This document shows, one piece after another, positions 43,786-53,655 of a stretch of 64,000 nt of DNA. A program made the position numbers and the translations under genes. Position 1 is the first letter of the stretch. Each line of letters starts with the position of its first letter. Source of the DNA: [Mycobacterium] manitobense (GTDB taxonomy: Bacteria; Actinomycetota; Actinomycetes; Mycobacteriales; Mycobacteriaceae); contig NZ_JACKSJ010000250.1 in the NCBI RefSeq assembly GCF_025821665.1, forward strand, positions 1 through 64,000, in the 5' to 3' direction. Under the pieces are notes generated by a model. That model saw only the letters and a list, made by a program, of their open reading frames with translations. It was not told where the DNA came from and did no database searches.

Positions 43786-44380
43786 GAGAACTTGCGGCAA
43801 TGCCGACATTGGTGACCGTGAACCACATTGGCAACGTCGTGCGCGCCGGCACATCGGCCCCGCGCTGCTGACTCCGGGTGGAGCGCACCCCACCGAACGG
43901 CCTCGCGCCTTCGGGTGTCAGTGTCCGTGGGTCGGATTGAGAATGCCGGGGATGACGAAGCCGCGTAGCAATGCGCGGTGATCGGGACTGGTCTGCTGGT
44001 CCACACGTTCATCGTGCGTACTCTGACCGTGCCTGCCATCGCGACCCTGCTGGGGGAGGCGAGCTGGTGGCCGACGCACCGCGGGTAGGTCGCCCCGGAG
44101 TGCTGGAGAAGGTCGAGCACATCGAACAGTGCGTGCCGGTCGTTACGCTTGCAAGCGGACGCGCGCGACAGAGTTTGTGAAGTTCGTTGCCGGGTATCTG
44201 CGTCGCAATCCATCGAGAAAAGACAAACCCGTGGCAATTCATGAGCCTGCGTAGAGTCGTGCACTCGATGTCCAGCGTCGCGCTCACCATGGTCCACGCC
44301 TGGAACGGGCCGCGCACGCCCCTGGGCCGATTCCGCCCAATCCCCGCGTCAGTTCGCGAGCCAGGTGGAGCGCACCACCG
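43786..44380. other. 595-bp gap with gene debris
   Basis: This gap holds no intact gene. A plus-strand MmpL 3' remnant lies at 43975-44088. Other short frames, including a 192-codon minus-strand one (43719-44297), have irregular composition and no family motif, and I treat them as shadows or degraded sequence. The word GGTGGAGCGCACC occurs at both ends (near 43878 and 44363), which may mark a deletion or duplication boundary. Confidence 0.55.
43975..44088 (+). pseudogene. MmpL-family transporter 3' remnant
   Basis: About 36 codons ending in TAG read GLLVHTFIVRTLTVPAIATL followed by LGEASWWP, the hallmark C-terminal end of the last membrane helix of MmpL/RND lipid transporters. Upstream in frame there is no continuation of the transporter. 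The fragment shows that an mmpL gene once lay here and was largely deleted. Confidence 0.7.
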
Positions 44381-45085
44381 ATGCTGACCGCACTGCTGTG
44401 GGGGCTGGTCGCCTCTTCCTCGTTGATCGTCGGCGCACTCGCCGGTGTGGCCTGCACCTGGAATCAGCGCCTCATCGGGCTGGTGCTCGGCTTCGGCGCC
44501 GGTGCCCTCATCGCGAGTATCTCGTTCGAACTGGCGGAGGAGGGATTCCGTGTCGGCGGCGCGGTGCCAATGGGGCTCGGTCTGGCGGCCGGTGCAGTGA
44601 CGTTCTCCGTCGCCGACAAGGTCGTCGACCGCCTCGGCGGCGACACCACCCGTGCGGCGGGGGTACCTCTGCTGCTCGGCGCGCTGCTCGACGGCATCCC
44701 CGAGCAGGCCGTGCTCGGTATCGGCATCGCCGATGGCGCCTCAGTGAGCCCGACTCTGCTGCTCGCCATTTTCGTGTCGAATCTCCCCGAGTCGATCGGG
44801 TCTGCCAGCGACCTGCGCAGGGCTGGTCGTCGCGTCGGGCGCATCGTGCTCGGTTGGGCGGCAGTCGCGGCACTGTGCGCGGTCGCCACCGTCGGCGGAT
44901 ACCAGTTCCAGGAGACCGCCGGAGCGGCGCTGCGGGGCGGAATCGACGGATTCGCCGCGGGTGCGCTGCTGGTCATGCTCGTCGGATCGATGATTCCGGA
45001 AGCGACCGAGAAAGCGCACGAACAGGCCGGTTTGGCCGCGGTGCTCGGCTTCGCGCTGGCGGCCGGGATGTCGCTGGCCCAGTAG
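44381..45085 (+). CDS. ZIP-like metal transporter family membrane protein
   Basis: This 234-residue protein has about eight membrane helices and resembles the ZIP zinc/iron permease family, with GFGAGALIASISFELAEEGF, DGIPEQAVLGIGIADG, SNLPESIGSASDLRRAG and a C-terminal MIPEATEKAH. The helix 4 and 5 metal-site histidines of classical ZIPs (HNxPEG, HEIPHE) are replaced by Asp, Asn and Pro-Glu, so metal transport is uncertain. An ATG at 44381 is the best start. The gene begins a short plus-strand group with the aldo/keto reductase. Confidence 0.75.
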   Translation: MLTALLWGLVASSSLIVGALAGVACTWNQRLIGLVLGFGAGALIASISFELAEEGFRVGGAVPMGLGLAAGAVTFSVADKVVDRLGGDTTRAAGVPLLLGALLDGIPEQAVLGIGIADGASVSPTLLLAIFVSNLPESIGSASDLRRAGRRVGRIVLGWAAVAALCAVATVGGYQFQETAGAALRGGIDGFAAGALLVMLVGSMIPEATEKAHEQAGLAAVLGFALAAGMSLAQ

Positions 45086-45257
45086 GCCCCGTGGCGCGTC
45101 GCAGGCCGAGCGGCACTATGCCTCTCCAGGCCCATATGCGACCCGCAGTTGTGCTCTACCGGGCCGAAGTGCGGTGGGCGATGGCACCCGCAGAATTGGC
45201 GATCCAGTGGAGCTTCGACCTCACCACTCGACTGGGGCGTTCGAAAGGCGGCCGAGA

Positions 45258-46100
45258 ATGAAACAAGCTCGATCTGTAGCGCTGCGCTCCGGTGAGGAGA
45301 TCGCGGCCATAGGACAGGGAACCTGGCATTTCGCCGAGAGCGCTGGGCGGCGGGACGACGAGGTCGCCTCGATCCGGCTCGGTATCGACTTGGGGATGAC
45401 GCTGATCGATACCGCCGAGATGTACGGCAACGGCGCGGCGGAAGTCTTGGTCGGAGAGGCGATTGCCGGACGGCGTAGCGAAGTGTTCCTCGTCGACAAG
45501 GTGCTCCCCCACCACGCGACCCGGGAAGGCACCGTCCGCGCGTGCGAGGCAAGCCTGGGCAGACTCGGCACCGACCACATCGATCTCTACCTTCTGCATT
45601 GGCGGGGCACCATCCCGCTGGCGGAGACGATCAAAGGTTTCGCCGACTTGGAACGCGCGGGGATGATCCGGCACTGGGGAGTGAGTAATTTCGACATGGA
45701 CGACATGGTCGAACTCGCAGGCCTCCCAGGCGGCGACGAGGTTCAGACGAATCAGATCCTCTACAACCTGACCCGCCGAGGCCCCGAGTACGCGCTGCTG
45801 CCGTGGCTGGCCGAATACGGCGTCCCGGCCATGGCCTACTCACCGATCGAGCAGGGCCGACTGCTCGACCACCCGGCGCTGCAGCCAATTGCAGAGCAGT
45901 ACAATGCAACTCCAGCACAGATCGCGCTGGCCTGGGTGCTTCACCACGACGGCGTCAATGCCATCCCACGTGCCGGAACACCTCCCCACGTTCGGCAGAA
46001 CGCCGCCGCCCGCGACATCGAGCTGAGTCGCACCGACCTCGACGACCTCGACCGAGCGTTCCCGCCGCCTACGCGGCCGCATCCGCTCGAAGTTCTGTGA
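45258..46100 (+). CDS. aldo/keto reductase
   Basis: This 280-residue NADPH-dependent aldo/keto reductase has the TIM-barrel tetrad: Asp and Tyr in LIDTAEMYGNG, Lys in VFLVDKVLP and His in YLLHWRG. WGVSNFDMDD and a C-terminal NADPH site (NAIPRAGTPPHVRQN) follow. It reduces aldehydes and ketones, fitting the aldehyde-related genes at 36-39 kb. The ATG at 45258 overlaps the stop of a 47-codon upstream frame as ATGA; whether that frame is translated is doubtful. Confidence 0.9.
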   Translation: MKQARSVALRSGEEIAAIGQGTWHFAESAGRRDDEVASIRLGIDLGMTLIDTAEMYGNGAAEVLVGEAIAGRRSEVFLVDKVLPHHATREGTVRACEASLGRLGTDHIDLYLLHWRGTIPLAETIKGFADLERAGMIRHWGVSNFDMDDMVELAGLPGGDEVQTNQILYNLTRRGPEYALLPWLAEYGVPAMAYSPIEQGRLLDHPALQPIAEQYNATPAQIALAWVLHHDGVNAIPRAGTPPHVRQNAAARDIELSRTDLDDLDRAFPPPTRPHPLEVL

Positions 46101-46249
46101 ACGGCGGCCTTGAGCTGTGGACCTCGCTATGCCGTCGGAATGCATCCTCTCGTGCTGTCAGGACCAATTCCGGTCGAGATTTCCGGCCCATTGGGAGCAC
46201 GCGGTCATCGAAATCGACTGTCAGACTAATTGTTCGGAGGCCATCAGCG

Positions 46250-46296
46250 GGCGGTACGGACCACCGTGAATTGCTCGTCGAGCCTCCGGTACCGCC
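46250..46296. promoter_or_regulatory. 8-bp inverted repeat upstream of the chaperone operon
   Basis: GGCGGTAC (46250-46257) and GTACCGCC (46289-46296) are perfect complements separated by 31 bases. They lie 14 bases before the AGGAGAAG ribosome binding site of the Hsp20 remnant that opens the chaperone operon. It may form an mRNA hairpin or be an operator. I found no HspR HAIR or CIRCE element in the 219-bp gap 46101-46319. Confidence 0.45.
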
Positions 46297-46319
46297 ACCC
46301 TCGGGACCTAGGAGAAGCC

Positions 46320-46418
46320 ATGGCTTTGATGCGATTCGATGCGTTTCGGGAATTCGACCGGCCGGCCGACCAAGCGACGGCCGGCGCGCGCAACGCGCGT
46401 AGGTGCAGTGATGGCTGA
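46320..46418 (+). pseudogene. Hsp20 gene 5' remnant
   Basis: A good ribosome binding site (AGGAGAAG) precedes an ATG that opens MALMRFDAFREFDRPADQAT, which is the N-terminal signature of a class of actinobacterial small heat-shock proteins. After ~27 codons the frame ends at a TGA, with no alpha-crystallin domain. The stop overlaps the start of the general stress protein gene. An internal deletion has removed nearly the whole Hsp20 but kept its translation start at the head of the operon, possibly now acting as a leader peptide. Confidence 0.7.
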
Positions 46419-46914
46419 GCCTTCGGCCGTGGCGACTTCGGCGATGCGGCGCAATGAGCCGGCCCGCCAGGTGATCGCCACGTTCGACAACTACGCCGAT
46501 GCCGAACATGCGGTCGACTACCTGTCCGATCACCAATTCGAGGTGCACCGGGTGGCGATCGTCGGCCGCGATCTGGAGTACGTGGAACAGGTTCTGGGCC
46601 GATTGAACTACGGCGGCGCGGCGCTGCGCGGTGCCGGCTCGGGGGCCGTCGTCGGCGCGCTGACCGGCTGGATCTTCGGGCTCTTCAACTGGATCGACCC
46701 ACTGGTTTCGGCGTTGGTGCTGGCCGGCTACGGCCTGGCCTTCGGCGCGATCTTGGGCGCCTTGTTCGGACTCCTCGTCCATGCGCTGCAGCGTGGCCAG
46801 CGCGATTTTCGCTCCATCAGTGGGCTGCGGCCCAAGTATTACGACGTCGTCGCGGACGTGGAGGTTGCCGATCGCGCGCTGCAACTCCTCGCCGGCGGCA
46901 ATCGAAAGGAATGA
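46411..46914 (+). CDS. YflT-like general stress protein with membrane hairpin
   Basis: This 167-residue protein has an N-terminal YflT/GSP17M-like ferredoxin-type domain (ATFDNYADAEHAVDYLSDHQ, VHRVAIVGRDL). It is followed by a Gly/Ala-rich hydrophobic stretch (residues ~75-125) with two membrane helices and a short C-terminal domain. Such proteins are stress induced but of unknown mechanism. The ATG at 46411 overlaps the Hsp20 remnant. Its stop overlaps the dnaK start region (ATGA), so it is coupled to the chaperone operon. Confidence 0.85.
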   Translation: MAEPSAVATSAMRRNEPARQVIATFDNYADAEHAVDYLSDHQFEVHRVAIVGRDLEYVEQVLGRLNYGGAALRGAGSGAVVGALTGWIFGLFNWIDPLVSALVLAGYGLAFGAILGALFGLLVHALQRGQRDFRSISGLRPKYYDVVADVEVADRALQLLAGGNRKE

Positions 46915-46916
46915 CG

Positions 46917-48818
<1,902 letters not shown>

Positions 48819-48824
48819 CCCGCC

Positions 48825-49346
48825 ATGGTCAGTCCGACGGAACATTCGACCGACGAGGACCGTGACGTGGCCAGCGGAGGTCCGCCGGAACAGGTTGCTT
48901 CCCAGACCGATTCGGATGCGGAGCTCGCCAAGCTCGAAGATCGTTGGCGACGGTCGGTCGCGGATCTGGACAACCTGCGGAAGCGATATGCCCGCGAACT
49001 GGACCGCGAGCGGTCGGCGGAGCGATCCAGGGTCGCGGCGACCTGGTTGCCCGTCGTCGACAACCTGGAGCGGGCGGTTGCCCACGCGGGTGACAAGTCC
49101 GACGCGGTTGTCGAGGGCGTGCGAAGCATTCTCGGCGAAGCGCTGCAGGTGCTGGAGCACCTCGGTTATCCGCGCGACGCGGAGTCGGGGGTGCCATTCG
49201 ACCCGCAGCGTCACGAGGTGGTCGGCGTCGTCGAGCACGCCGACAGCACACCCGGGACAGTCGTCGAGGTGGTCCGCCCGGGTTACGGACAAGGTTCGAG
49301 CCAACTACGGCCGGCGGCCGTAGTGGTGAGCCGACGGGAGGAGTGA
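48825..49346 (+). CDS. grpE: nucleotide exchange factor GrpE
   Basis: This 173-residue GrpE releases ADP from DnaK. The disordered acidic N terminus (~35 residues) is followed by the long dimerising helix with ELAKLEDRWRRSVADLDNLR and KRYARELDRE. The C-terminal beta domain contains GVPFDPQRHEVVGVVEHADS, the DnaK-contacting wing, and GTVVEVVRPGYG. It begins six bases after dnaK and ends six bases before dnaJ. The length is typical. Confidence 0.93.
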   Translation: MVSPTEHSTDEDRDVASGGPPEQVASQTDSDAELAKLEDRWRRSVADLDNLRKRYARELDRERSAERSRVAATWLPVVDNLERAVAHAGDKSDAVVEGVRSILGEALQVLEHLGYPRDAESGVPFDPQRHEVVGVVEHADSTPGTVVEVVRPGYGQGSSQLRPAAVVVSRREE

Positions 49347-49352
49347 GATCGA

Positions 49353-50270
49353 GTGGCCCGCGACTACTACCAAGTCCTCGGGGTGTCGCGGGACGCGAGC
49401 GCCGACCAGCTCCAGCAGGCGTTCCGCACGCTGGCCCGTAAATACCACCCCGATGTCAACAAGGATCCTGCGGCCGAGGACCGGTTCAAAGAGATCAATG
49501 AGGCCTATCACGTGTTGTCGGATCTCGACACCCGCAAGCGCTACGACCGATTCGGCCAGGACTTCCGGCAGGTGCCCGAGGACTGGGAAGAGCGAGCAGC
49601 TGCGGGGGCCGGCGGCTTCGGCGGCGGAAGACGATCCGGCACAAGGGCGTACAACGGTCAGGGCTTCGGCGGTGCGGGCGGCGGCATCAACATCGAAGAC
49701 TTGTTCGGCGACATGTTCGGCGGCGGTGGCGGATTCGGGCCGATACCGGGCGCCGACCAGGAAGCGGAGCTGGAGCTGACCCTCGAGGAGGCCTACCGGG
49801 GCGGCAAGCGGCAACTCTCCTTGGATGGCCGCACCTACGGGGTCACCATTCCCGCGGGCGTCATCGACGGTCAGCGAATCCGGCTCGCGGGAGAGGGCGG
49901 CCGGGGTAGCGGTGATGGCCCGGCCGGAGATCTGTACCTGAGGGTGCGCATCAAGCCGCATCCGCACTTCCGGCTCGACGGACGCGACGTCATCGTCGAT
50001 CTACCGGTGTCGCCGTGGGAGGCGGTGCTGGGGACCACTGTCGCCGTCCGAACTCCCGGCGGGGAAGCCAAGGTCAAGGTGCCTGGAGGCTCGTCGACGG
50101 GCCGTCGGTTGCGTCTGCGCGGCGAAGGGATGCCCAACCCGCGCGGCGCCGCCGGCGACCTCTACGCAGAGATCAAGGTGGTGGTGCCACCGACACCGAC
50201 GGCGCGAGAGCATGAGCTGTTCCAACAACTGGCGGCGGAGTCCACGTTCGACCCGAGGAGGGGACCATGA
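49353..50270 (+). CDS. DnaJ/CbpA-type co-chaperone
   Basis: This 305-residue J-protein starts at GTG 49353. The J domain (residues 1-70) contains HPD at 32-34 within KYHPDVNKDP. A Gly/Phe-rich linker (~85-130) and two C-terminal beta-barrel substrate-binding domains follow. There are no CxxCxGxG zinc repeats, so it is a type II (CbpA-like) protein rather than canonical DnaJ. Its stop overlaps the CbpM-like gene start (ATGA). It recruits clients to the DnaK encoded just upstream. Confidence 0.93.
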   Translation: MARDYYQVLGVSRDASADQLQQAFRTLARKYHPDVNKDPAAEDRFKEINEAYHVLSDLDTRKRYDRFGQDFRQVPEDWEERAAAGAGGFGGGRRSGTRAYNGQGFGGAGGGINIEDLFGDMFGGGGGFGPIPGADQEAELELTLEEAYRGGKRQLSLDGRTYGVTIPAGVIDGQRIRLAGEGGRGSGDGPAGDLYLRVRIKPHPHFRLDGRDVIVDLPVSPWEAVLGTTVAVRTPGGEAKVKVPGGSSTGRRLRLRGEGMPNPRGAAGDLYAEIKVVVPPTPTAREHELFQQLAAESTFDPRRGP

Positions 50271-50584
50271 CCGCAACACGGTATGTCCTCGCGCGGCGGC
50301 CCGGTATGCAACTCGACGAGTTCGCAACGCGTTGCGCATTACATCCCGACATGGTGCGCAGATTTGTAGCGCTCGGACTCGTCGCCTGCCGGCAGGATGC
50401 CCGCGGCGAACCCTCATTCGAACCGTCGGCGTTGGTGACGGTGGCGCGCATCCAGCGGTTGAGGACAGGTCTGGGACTCAACTACGCGGCAATTGGACTG
50501 GTGCTCGACCTGCTGGACCACATCGAAGAGCTGGAATCCACTTCTCGCCGAAGGAGGACATCGCCGTGGACATCAACAAGCTGA
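50267..50584 (+). CDS. CbpM-like chaperone modulator / MerR-type HTH protein
   Basis: This 105-residue protein overlaps the dnaJ stop and, by 19 bases, the clpB start. Its pattern of LDEFATRCALHPDMVRRFV, an aromatic-poor wing and an RIQRLRTGLGLNYAAIGLVL helix ending in a leucine-rich LDLLDHIEELE matches the CbpM/MerR-like fold. In Enterobacteria CbpM inhibits CbpA. Its position right after a CbpA-type gene supports the same role; an HspR-like repressor function is the main alternative. The C-terminal ~15 residues (RRRRTSPW) run into the clpB start. Confidence 0.8.
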   Translation: MTATRYVLARRPGMQLDEFATRCALHPDMVRRFVALGLVACRQDARGEPSFEPSALVTVARIQRLRTGLGLNYAAIGLVLDLLDHIEELESTSRRRRTSPWTSTS

Positions 50585-53190
50585 CTCAGAAGTCACAGGA
50601 AGCGTTGACCGAAGCGCAGAGCATCGCGACCCGGATGGGTCACACCGAGGTCGACGGCGAACATCTCTTGATGTCTCTTATCGACCAGCCCGAGGGTCTC
50701 GTCCCGCGACTGCTGGATCAGGCGGGCGCCGACACTGCGGCCCTGCGCGCGGACCTGGAACGCGAGCTGAACCGGCGACCGAAGGTGAGCGGTCCAGGCG
50801 CCGCGCCGGGCCAGGTCTCTGTCAGCAGGCGGCTGGCGAACCTGTTGGAGGCCGCCGAGCGGGAAGCCAAGCGGCTAAAAGACGATTACGTGTCGGTGGA
50901 GCACCTCGTCATCGCGCTTGCCGAAGAGGGTTCCTCGAGCGCGGCCGGACGGATGCTGGCCTCCCATGGCGTCAACCGGGAATCGTTCCTGGGCGCGCTG
51001 ACCAAGGTCCGTGGCAACCAGCGGGTCACGTCAGCGTCGCCCGAGGGGGCCTACGAGGCGCTGGAGAAGTACGGCCGCGACCTGGTCGCCGAGGCCCGCG
51101 CCGGAAAGCTGGATCCGGTGATAGGTCGAGACGCCGAGATCCGCAGAGTAATTCAGATCCTCAGCCGTAAGACGAAGAACAATCCGGTTCTCATTGGCGA
51201 CCCCGGAGTCGGCAAGACGGCGATCGTGGAGGGCCTGGCCCAGCGGATCGTTCGCGCCGATGTCCCGGAAGGTCTGCGGGACAAAACAATTTTTTCCCTC
51301 GACATGGGCTCGCTGGTGGCAGGTGCGAAGTATCGAGGTGAGTTCGAGGAACGGCTGCAGGCCGTGCTGTCTGAGGTGAAGGCCGGCGAGGGGCGAATTC
51401 TGCTGTTCGTCGATGAGTTACACACCGTGGTCGGCGCAGGCGCGACGGAGGGGTCGCTGGACGCCGGCAACATGCTGAAGCCGATGCTTGCCCGCGGTGA
51501 GCTGCACATGATCGGTGCCACCACCCTGGACGAATATCGCAAGCACATTGAAAAGGACGCCGCGTTGGAGCGCCGGTTCCAGACCGTGCTGGTCGACGAA
51601 CCTGACGTCGAGGACACCGTTTCGATCCTGCGCGGGCTGCGCGAACGCCTCGAGGTGTTCCACGGGGTGAAGATTCAGGATGCCGCACTGGTGGCGGCGG
51701 CAACGCTGTCGCACCGCTACATCACCGACCGCTTCCTGCCCGATAAGGCGATCGACCTGGTGGACGAGGCGTGTGCGCGGCTACGCACCGAAATCGACTC
51801 GATGCCGGCGGAGTTGGATGAGATCACCCGTCGGGTCACCCGGCTCGAGATCGAGGAGGCGGCACTGGCCAAGGAGACCGACGCGGCCAGCAAGTCGCGG
51901 CTGGAGGAACTTCGCAAGGAACTGGCCGATCTGCGATCAGAGGCCGACGCCCAGCACGCCCAGTGGGATGCCGAACGGCAGGCGATCCGGCGGGTACAGG
52001 AACTTCGCGGACAACTCGAGCAGCTCCGGCGCGAGGCCGAAGAAGCCGAACGCAACTATGACCTCAACCGGGCGGCCGAGTTGCGCTATGGCCAGATCAC
52101 CGAACTGGAACGCAAATTGCAAGCGGCCGAGGAACAGCTGACGTCCAAGCAGGGCGAAAAGCGTTTGCTCCGCGAGGTCGTCACCGAGGACGAGATCGCC
52201 GAAATCGTGGCGGCATGGACCGGCATACCGGTCGCGCGATTGCAGGAGGGCGAACGGGAAAAGCTGTTGCGGCTCGACGAAATACTGCACGAGCGGGTGA
52301 TCGGCCAGGACGAGGCGGTCCAGCTGGTCGCCGATGCGGTGATTCGGGCCCGCTCCGGAATCCGCGATCCGCGCCGCCCGATCGGCTCGTTCATCTTCCT
52401 CGGGCCCACCGGGGTGGGTAAGACCGAGCTCGCGAAGACGCTGGCGGCCGCCTTGTTCGACAGAGAGGACAACACGGTCCGGCTTGACATGAGCGAGTAC
52501 CAGGAGCGGCACACGGTGAGCCGGTTGGTCGGTGCACCGCCGGGATACGTCGGCTACGAGGAGGGCGGTCAGCTCACCGAAGCGGTGCGTCGCAAGCCCT
52601 ACTCGGTCGTACTGCTCGACGAGATCGAGAAGGCGCACGCCGATGTGTTCAACACCCTGCTTCAGGTGCTCGACGACGGCCGGCTCACCGATGCACAGGG
52701 ACGTCACGTGGACTTCCGCAACACGGTGGTCATCATGACCTCCAACATCGGATCGCACCACCTGCTCGACGGCGTCACCGCGGACGGCGAGATCAAGCCC
52801 GACGCGCGCGACCGGGTGATGGCCGAGCTGCGCGGACATTTCCGGCCCGAGTTCCTCAACCGCGTCGACGACATCGTGCTGTTCGCTCCGCTGTCAATGG
52901 CACAGCTCGAGCGGATCGTCGAGCTACAGCTTGCCGAGCTACGGGATCGTCTGGTGGAAAGGCAAATCGAACTCGACATCACCGTGGACGCTCGCCGGAT
53001 GATCGCCGAACGTGGCTACGATCCGGTGTACGGGGCACGGCCGCTACGCCGCTACATCGCCCACGAGGTGGAAACCAAAATCGGCCGGGCGTTGCTACGC
53101 GGCGATGTCGCGGGCGGTGGCAAGATCCGCGTCACCGTGGAGAACGGCGAACTCAGGGTCGGGTATTCGGAACCCGCCCTGGCGGCCTGA
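50566..53190 (+). CDS. clpB: ATP-dependent disaggregase ClpB
   Basis: This 874-residue Hsp100 disaggregase rescues aggregated proteins with DnaK. It has the double-Clp N-domain, AAA1 with Walker A GDPGVGKTA near residue 211, a long coiled-coil middle domain (~410-530) and AAA2 with GPTGVGKTE near residue 613. Sensor and Walker B segments such as ILLFVDELHTVVGAG and SVVLLDEIEKAH are present. Start GTG 50566 follows AAGGAGG inside the CbpM-like gene. The C-terminal D2 arm is complete. It completes a DnaK-GrpE-DnaJ-ClpB disaggregation machine in one operon. Confidence 0.95.
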   Translation: MDINKLTQKSQEALTEAQSIATRMGHTEVDGEHLLMSLIDQPEGLVPRLLDQAGADTAALRADLERELNRRPKVSGPGAAPGQVSVSRRLANLLEAAEREAKRLKDDYVSVEHLVIALAEEGSSSAAGRMLASHGVNRESFLGALTKVRGNQRVTSASPEGAYEALEKYGRDLVAEARAGKLDPVIGRDAEIRRVIQILSRKTKNNPVLIGDPGVGKTAIVEGLAQRIVRADVPEGLRDKTIFSLDMGSLVAGAKYRGEFEERLQAVLSEVKAGEGRILLFVDELHTVVGAGATEGSLDAGNMLKPMLARGELHMIGATTLDEYRKHIEKDAALERRFQTVLVDEPDVEDTVSILRGLRERLEVFHGVKIQDAALVAAATLSHRYITDRFLPDKAIDLVDEACARLRTEIDSMPAELDEITRRVTRLEIEEAALAKETDAASKSRLEELRKELADLRSEADAQHAQWDAERQAIRRVQELRGQLEQLRREAEEAERNYDLNRAAELRYGQITELERKLQAAEEQLTSKQGEKRLLREVVTEDEIAEIVAAWTGIPVARLQEGEREKLLRLDEILHERVIGQDEAVQLVADAVIRARSGIRDPRRPIGSFIFLGPTGVGKTELAKTLAAALFDREDNTVRLDMSEYQERHTVSRLVGAPPGYVGYEEGGQLTEAVRRKPYSVVLLDEIEKAHADVFNTLLQVLDDGRLTDAQGRHVDFRNTVVIMTSNIGSHHLLDGVTADGEIKPDARDRVMAELRGHFRPEFLNRVDDIVLFAPLSMAQLERIVELQLAELRDRLVERQIELDITVDARRMIAERGYDPVYGARPLRRYIAHEVETKIGRALLRGDVAGGGKIRVTVENGELRVGYSEPALAA

Positions 53191-53202
53191 CGGAGGAGTG
53201 CC

Positions 53203-53655
53203 GTGGCATCGGAAATCGTGACATGCCCGCATTGCGGAAAACGAAACCGCGTACCTGCGGCGGCTGCGGGAAAGCCCCGGTGCGCCAACTGTCACCAGTG
53301 GCTGCCGTGGATCGCGGCGGCCGGCGACGGGGACTTCGCGGAGGTCGCCGAAACGGCCTCGGTTCCAGTCCTTGTCGACCTGTGGGCGCCCTGGTGCGGA
53401 CCGTGCCGCATGGTGAGTCCGGCGCTGGAGCAGCTTGCATCCGAACGCGCCGGACGACTCAAACTGGTCAAGGTCGACGTGGACAGTGCACCGGCGATCT
53501 CGCAGCGGTTCACGGTGCAAGCGGTGCCGACGCTGCTGGTCCTCGACAACGGGCAGGTGCTGGCGCGGCAAGCGGGAGCTGCTCCCGTTGCGGCACTACG
53601 AAGTTGGTTGGACCAGGCGCTGTCGGCCGACCGTGGGAAGGAAGCAAGGCCATGA
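53203..53655 (+). CDS. thioredoxin with N-terminal zinc ribbon (Trx2/TrxC type)
   Basis: This 150-residue protein has a zinc ribbon, CPHC (8-11) and CANC (27-30), followed by a thioredoxin fold with the redox motif WCGPC (64-68) and a cis-Pro in VQAVPTLLVL. This is the Trx2 architecture, seen in redox and heat stress responses. Start GTG 53203 lies 12 bases after clpB. The stop overlaps the UBP zinc finger gene. It may supply reducing power to the neighbouring chaperones or receive it from a reductase (inference). Confidence 0.92.
   Translation: MASEIVTCPHCGKRNRVPAAAAGKPRCANCHQWLPWIAAAGDGDFAEVAETASVPVLVDLWAPWCGPCRMVSPALEQLASERAGRLKLVKVDVDSAPAISQRFTVQAVPTLLVLDNGQVLARQAGAAPVAALRSWLDQALSADRGKEARP

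Noticed and set aside
43719..44297. A 192-codon minus-strand frame in the debris region
   Set aside because: It is antisense to the crotonase 3' end and the MmpL remnant and has no motif.
45118..45261. A 47-codon frame overlapping the aldo/keto reductase start as ATGA
   Set aside because: It has no clear ribosome binding site or family, and the overlap may be chance. It was left out as a gene.
44365..45261. A 298-codon plus-strand frame over the ZIP-like gene
   Set aside because: It is an Arg-rich alternative frame of the ZIP-like gene; the membrane-protein frame is the coding one.
46101..46319. HAIR (HspR) or CIRCE (HrcA) elements
   Set aside because: I looked for CTTGAGT/ACTCAAG and TTAGCACTC/GAGTGCTAA and found neither.
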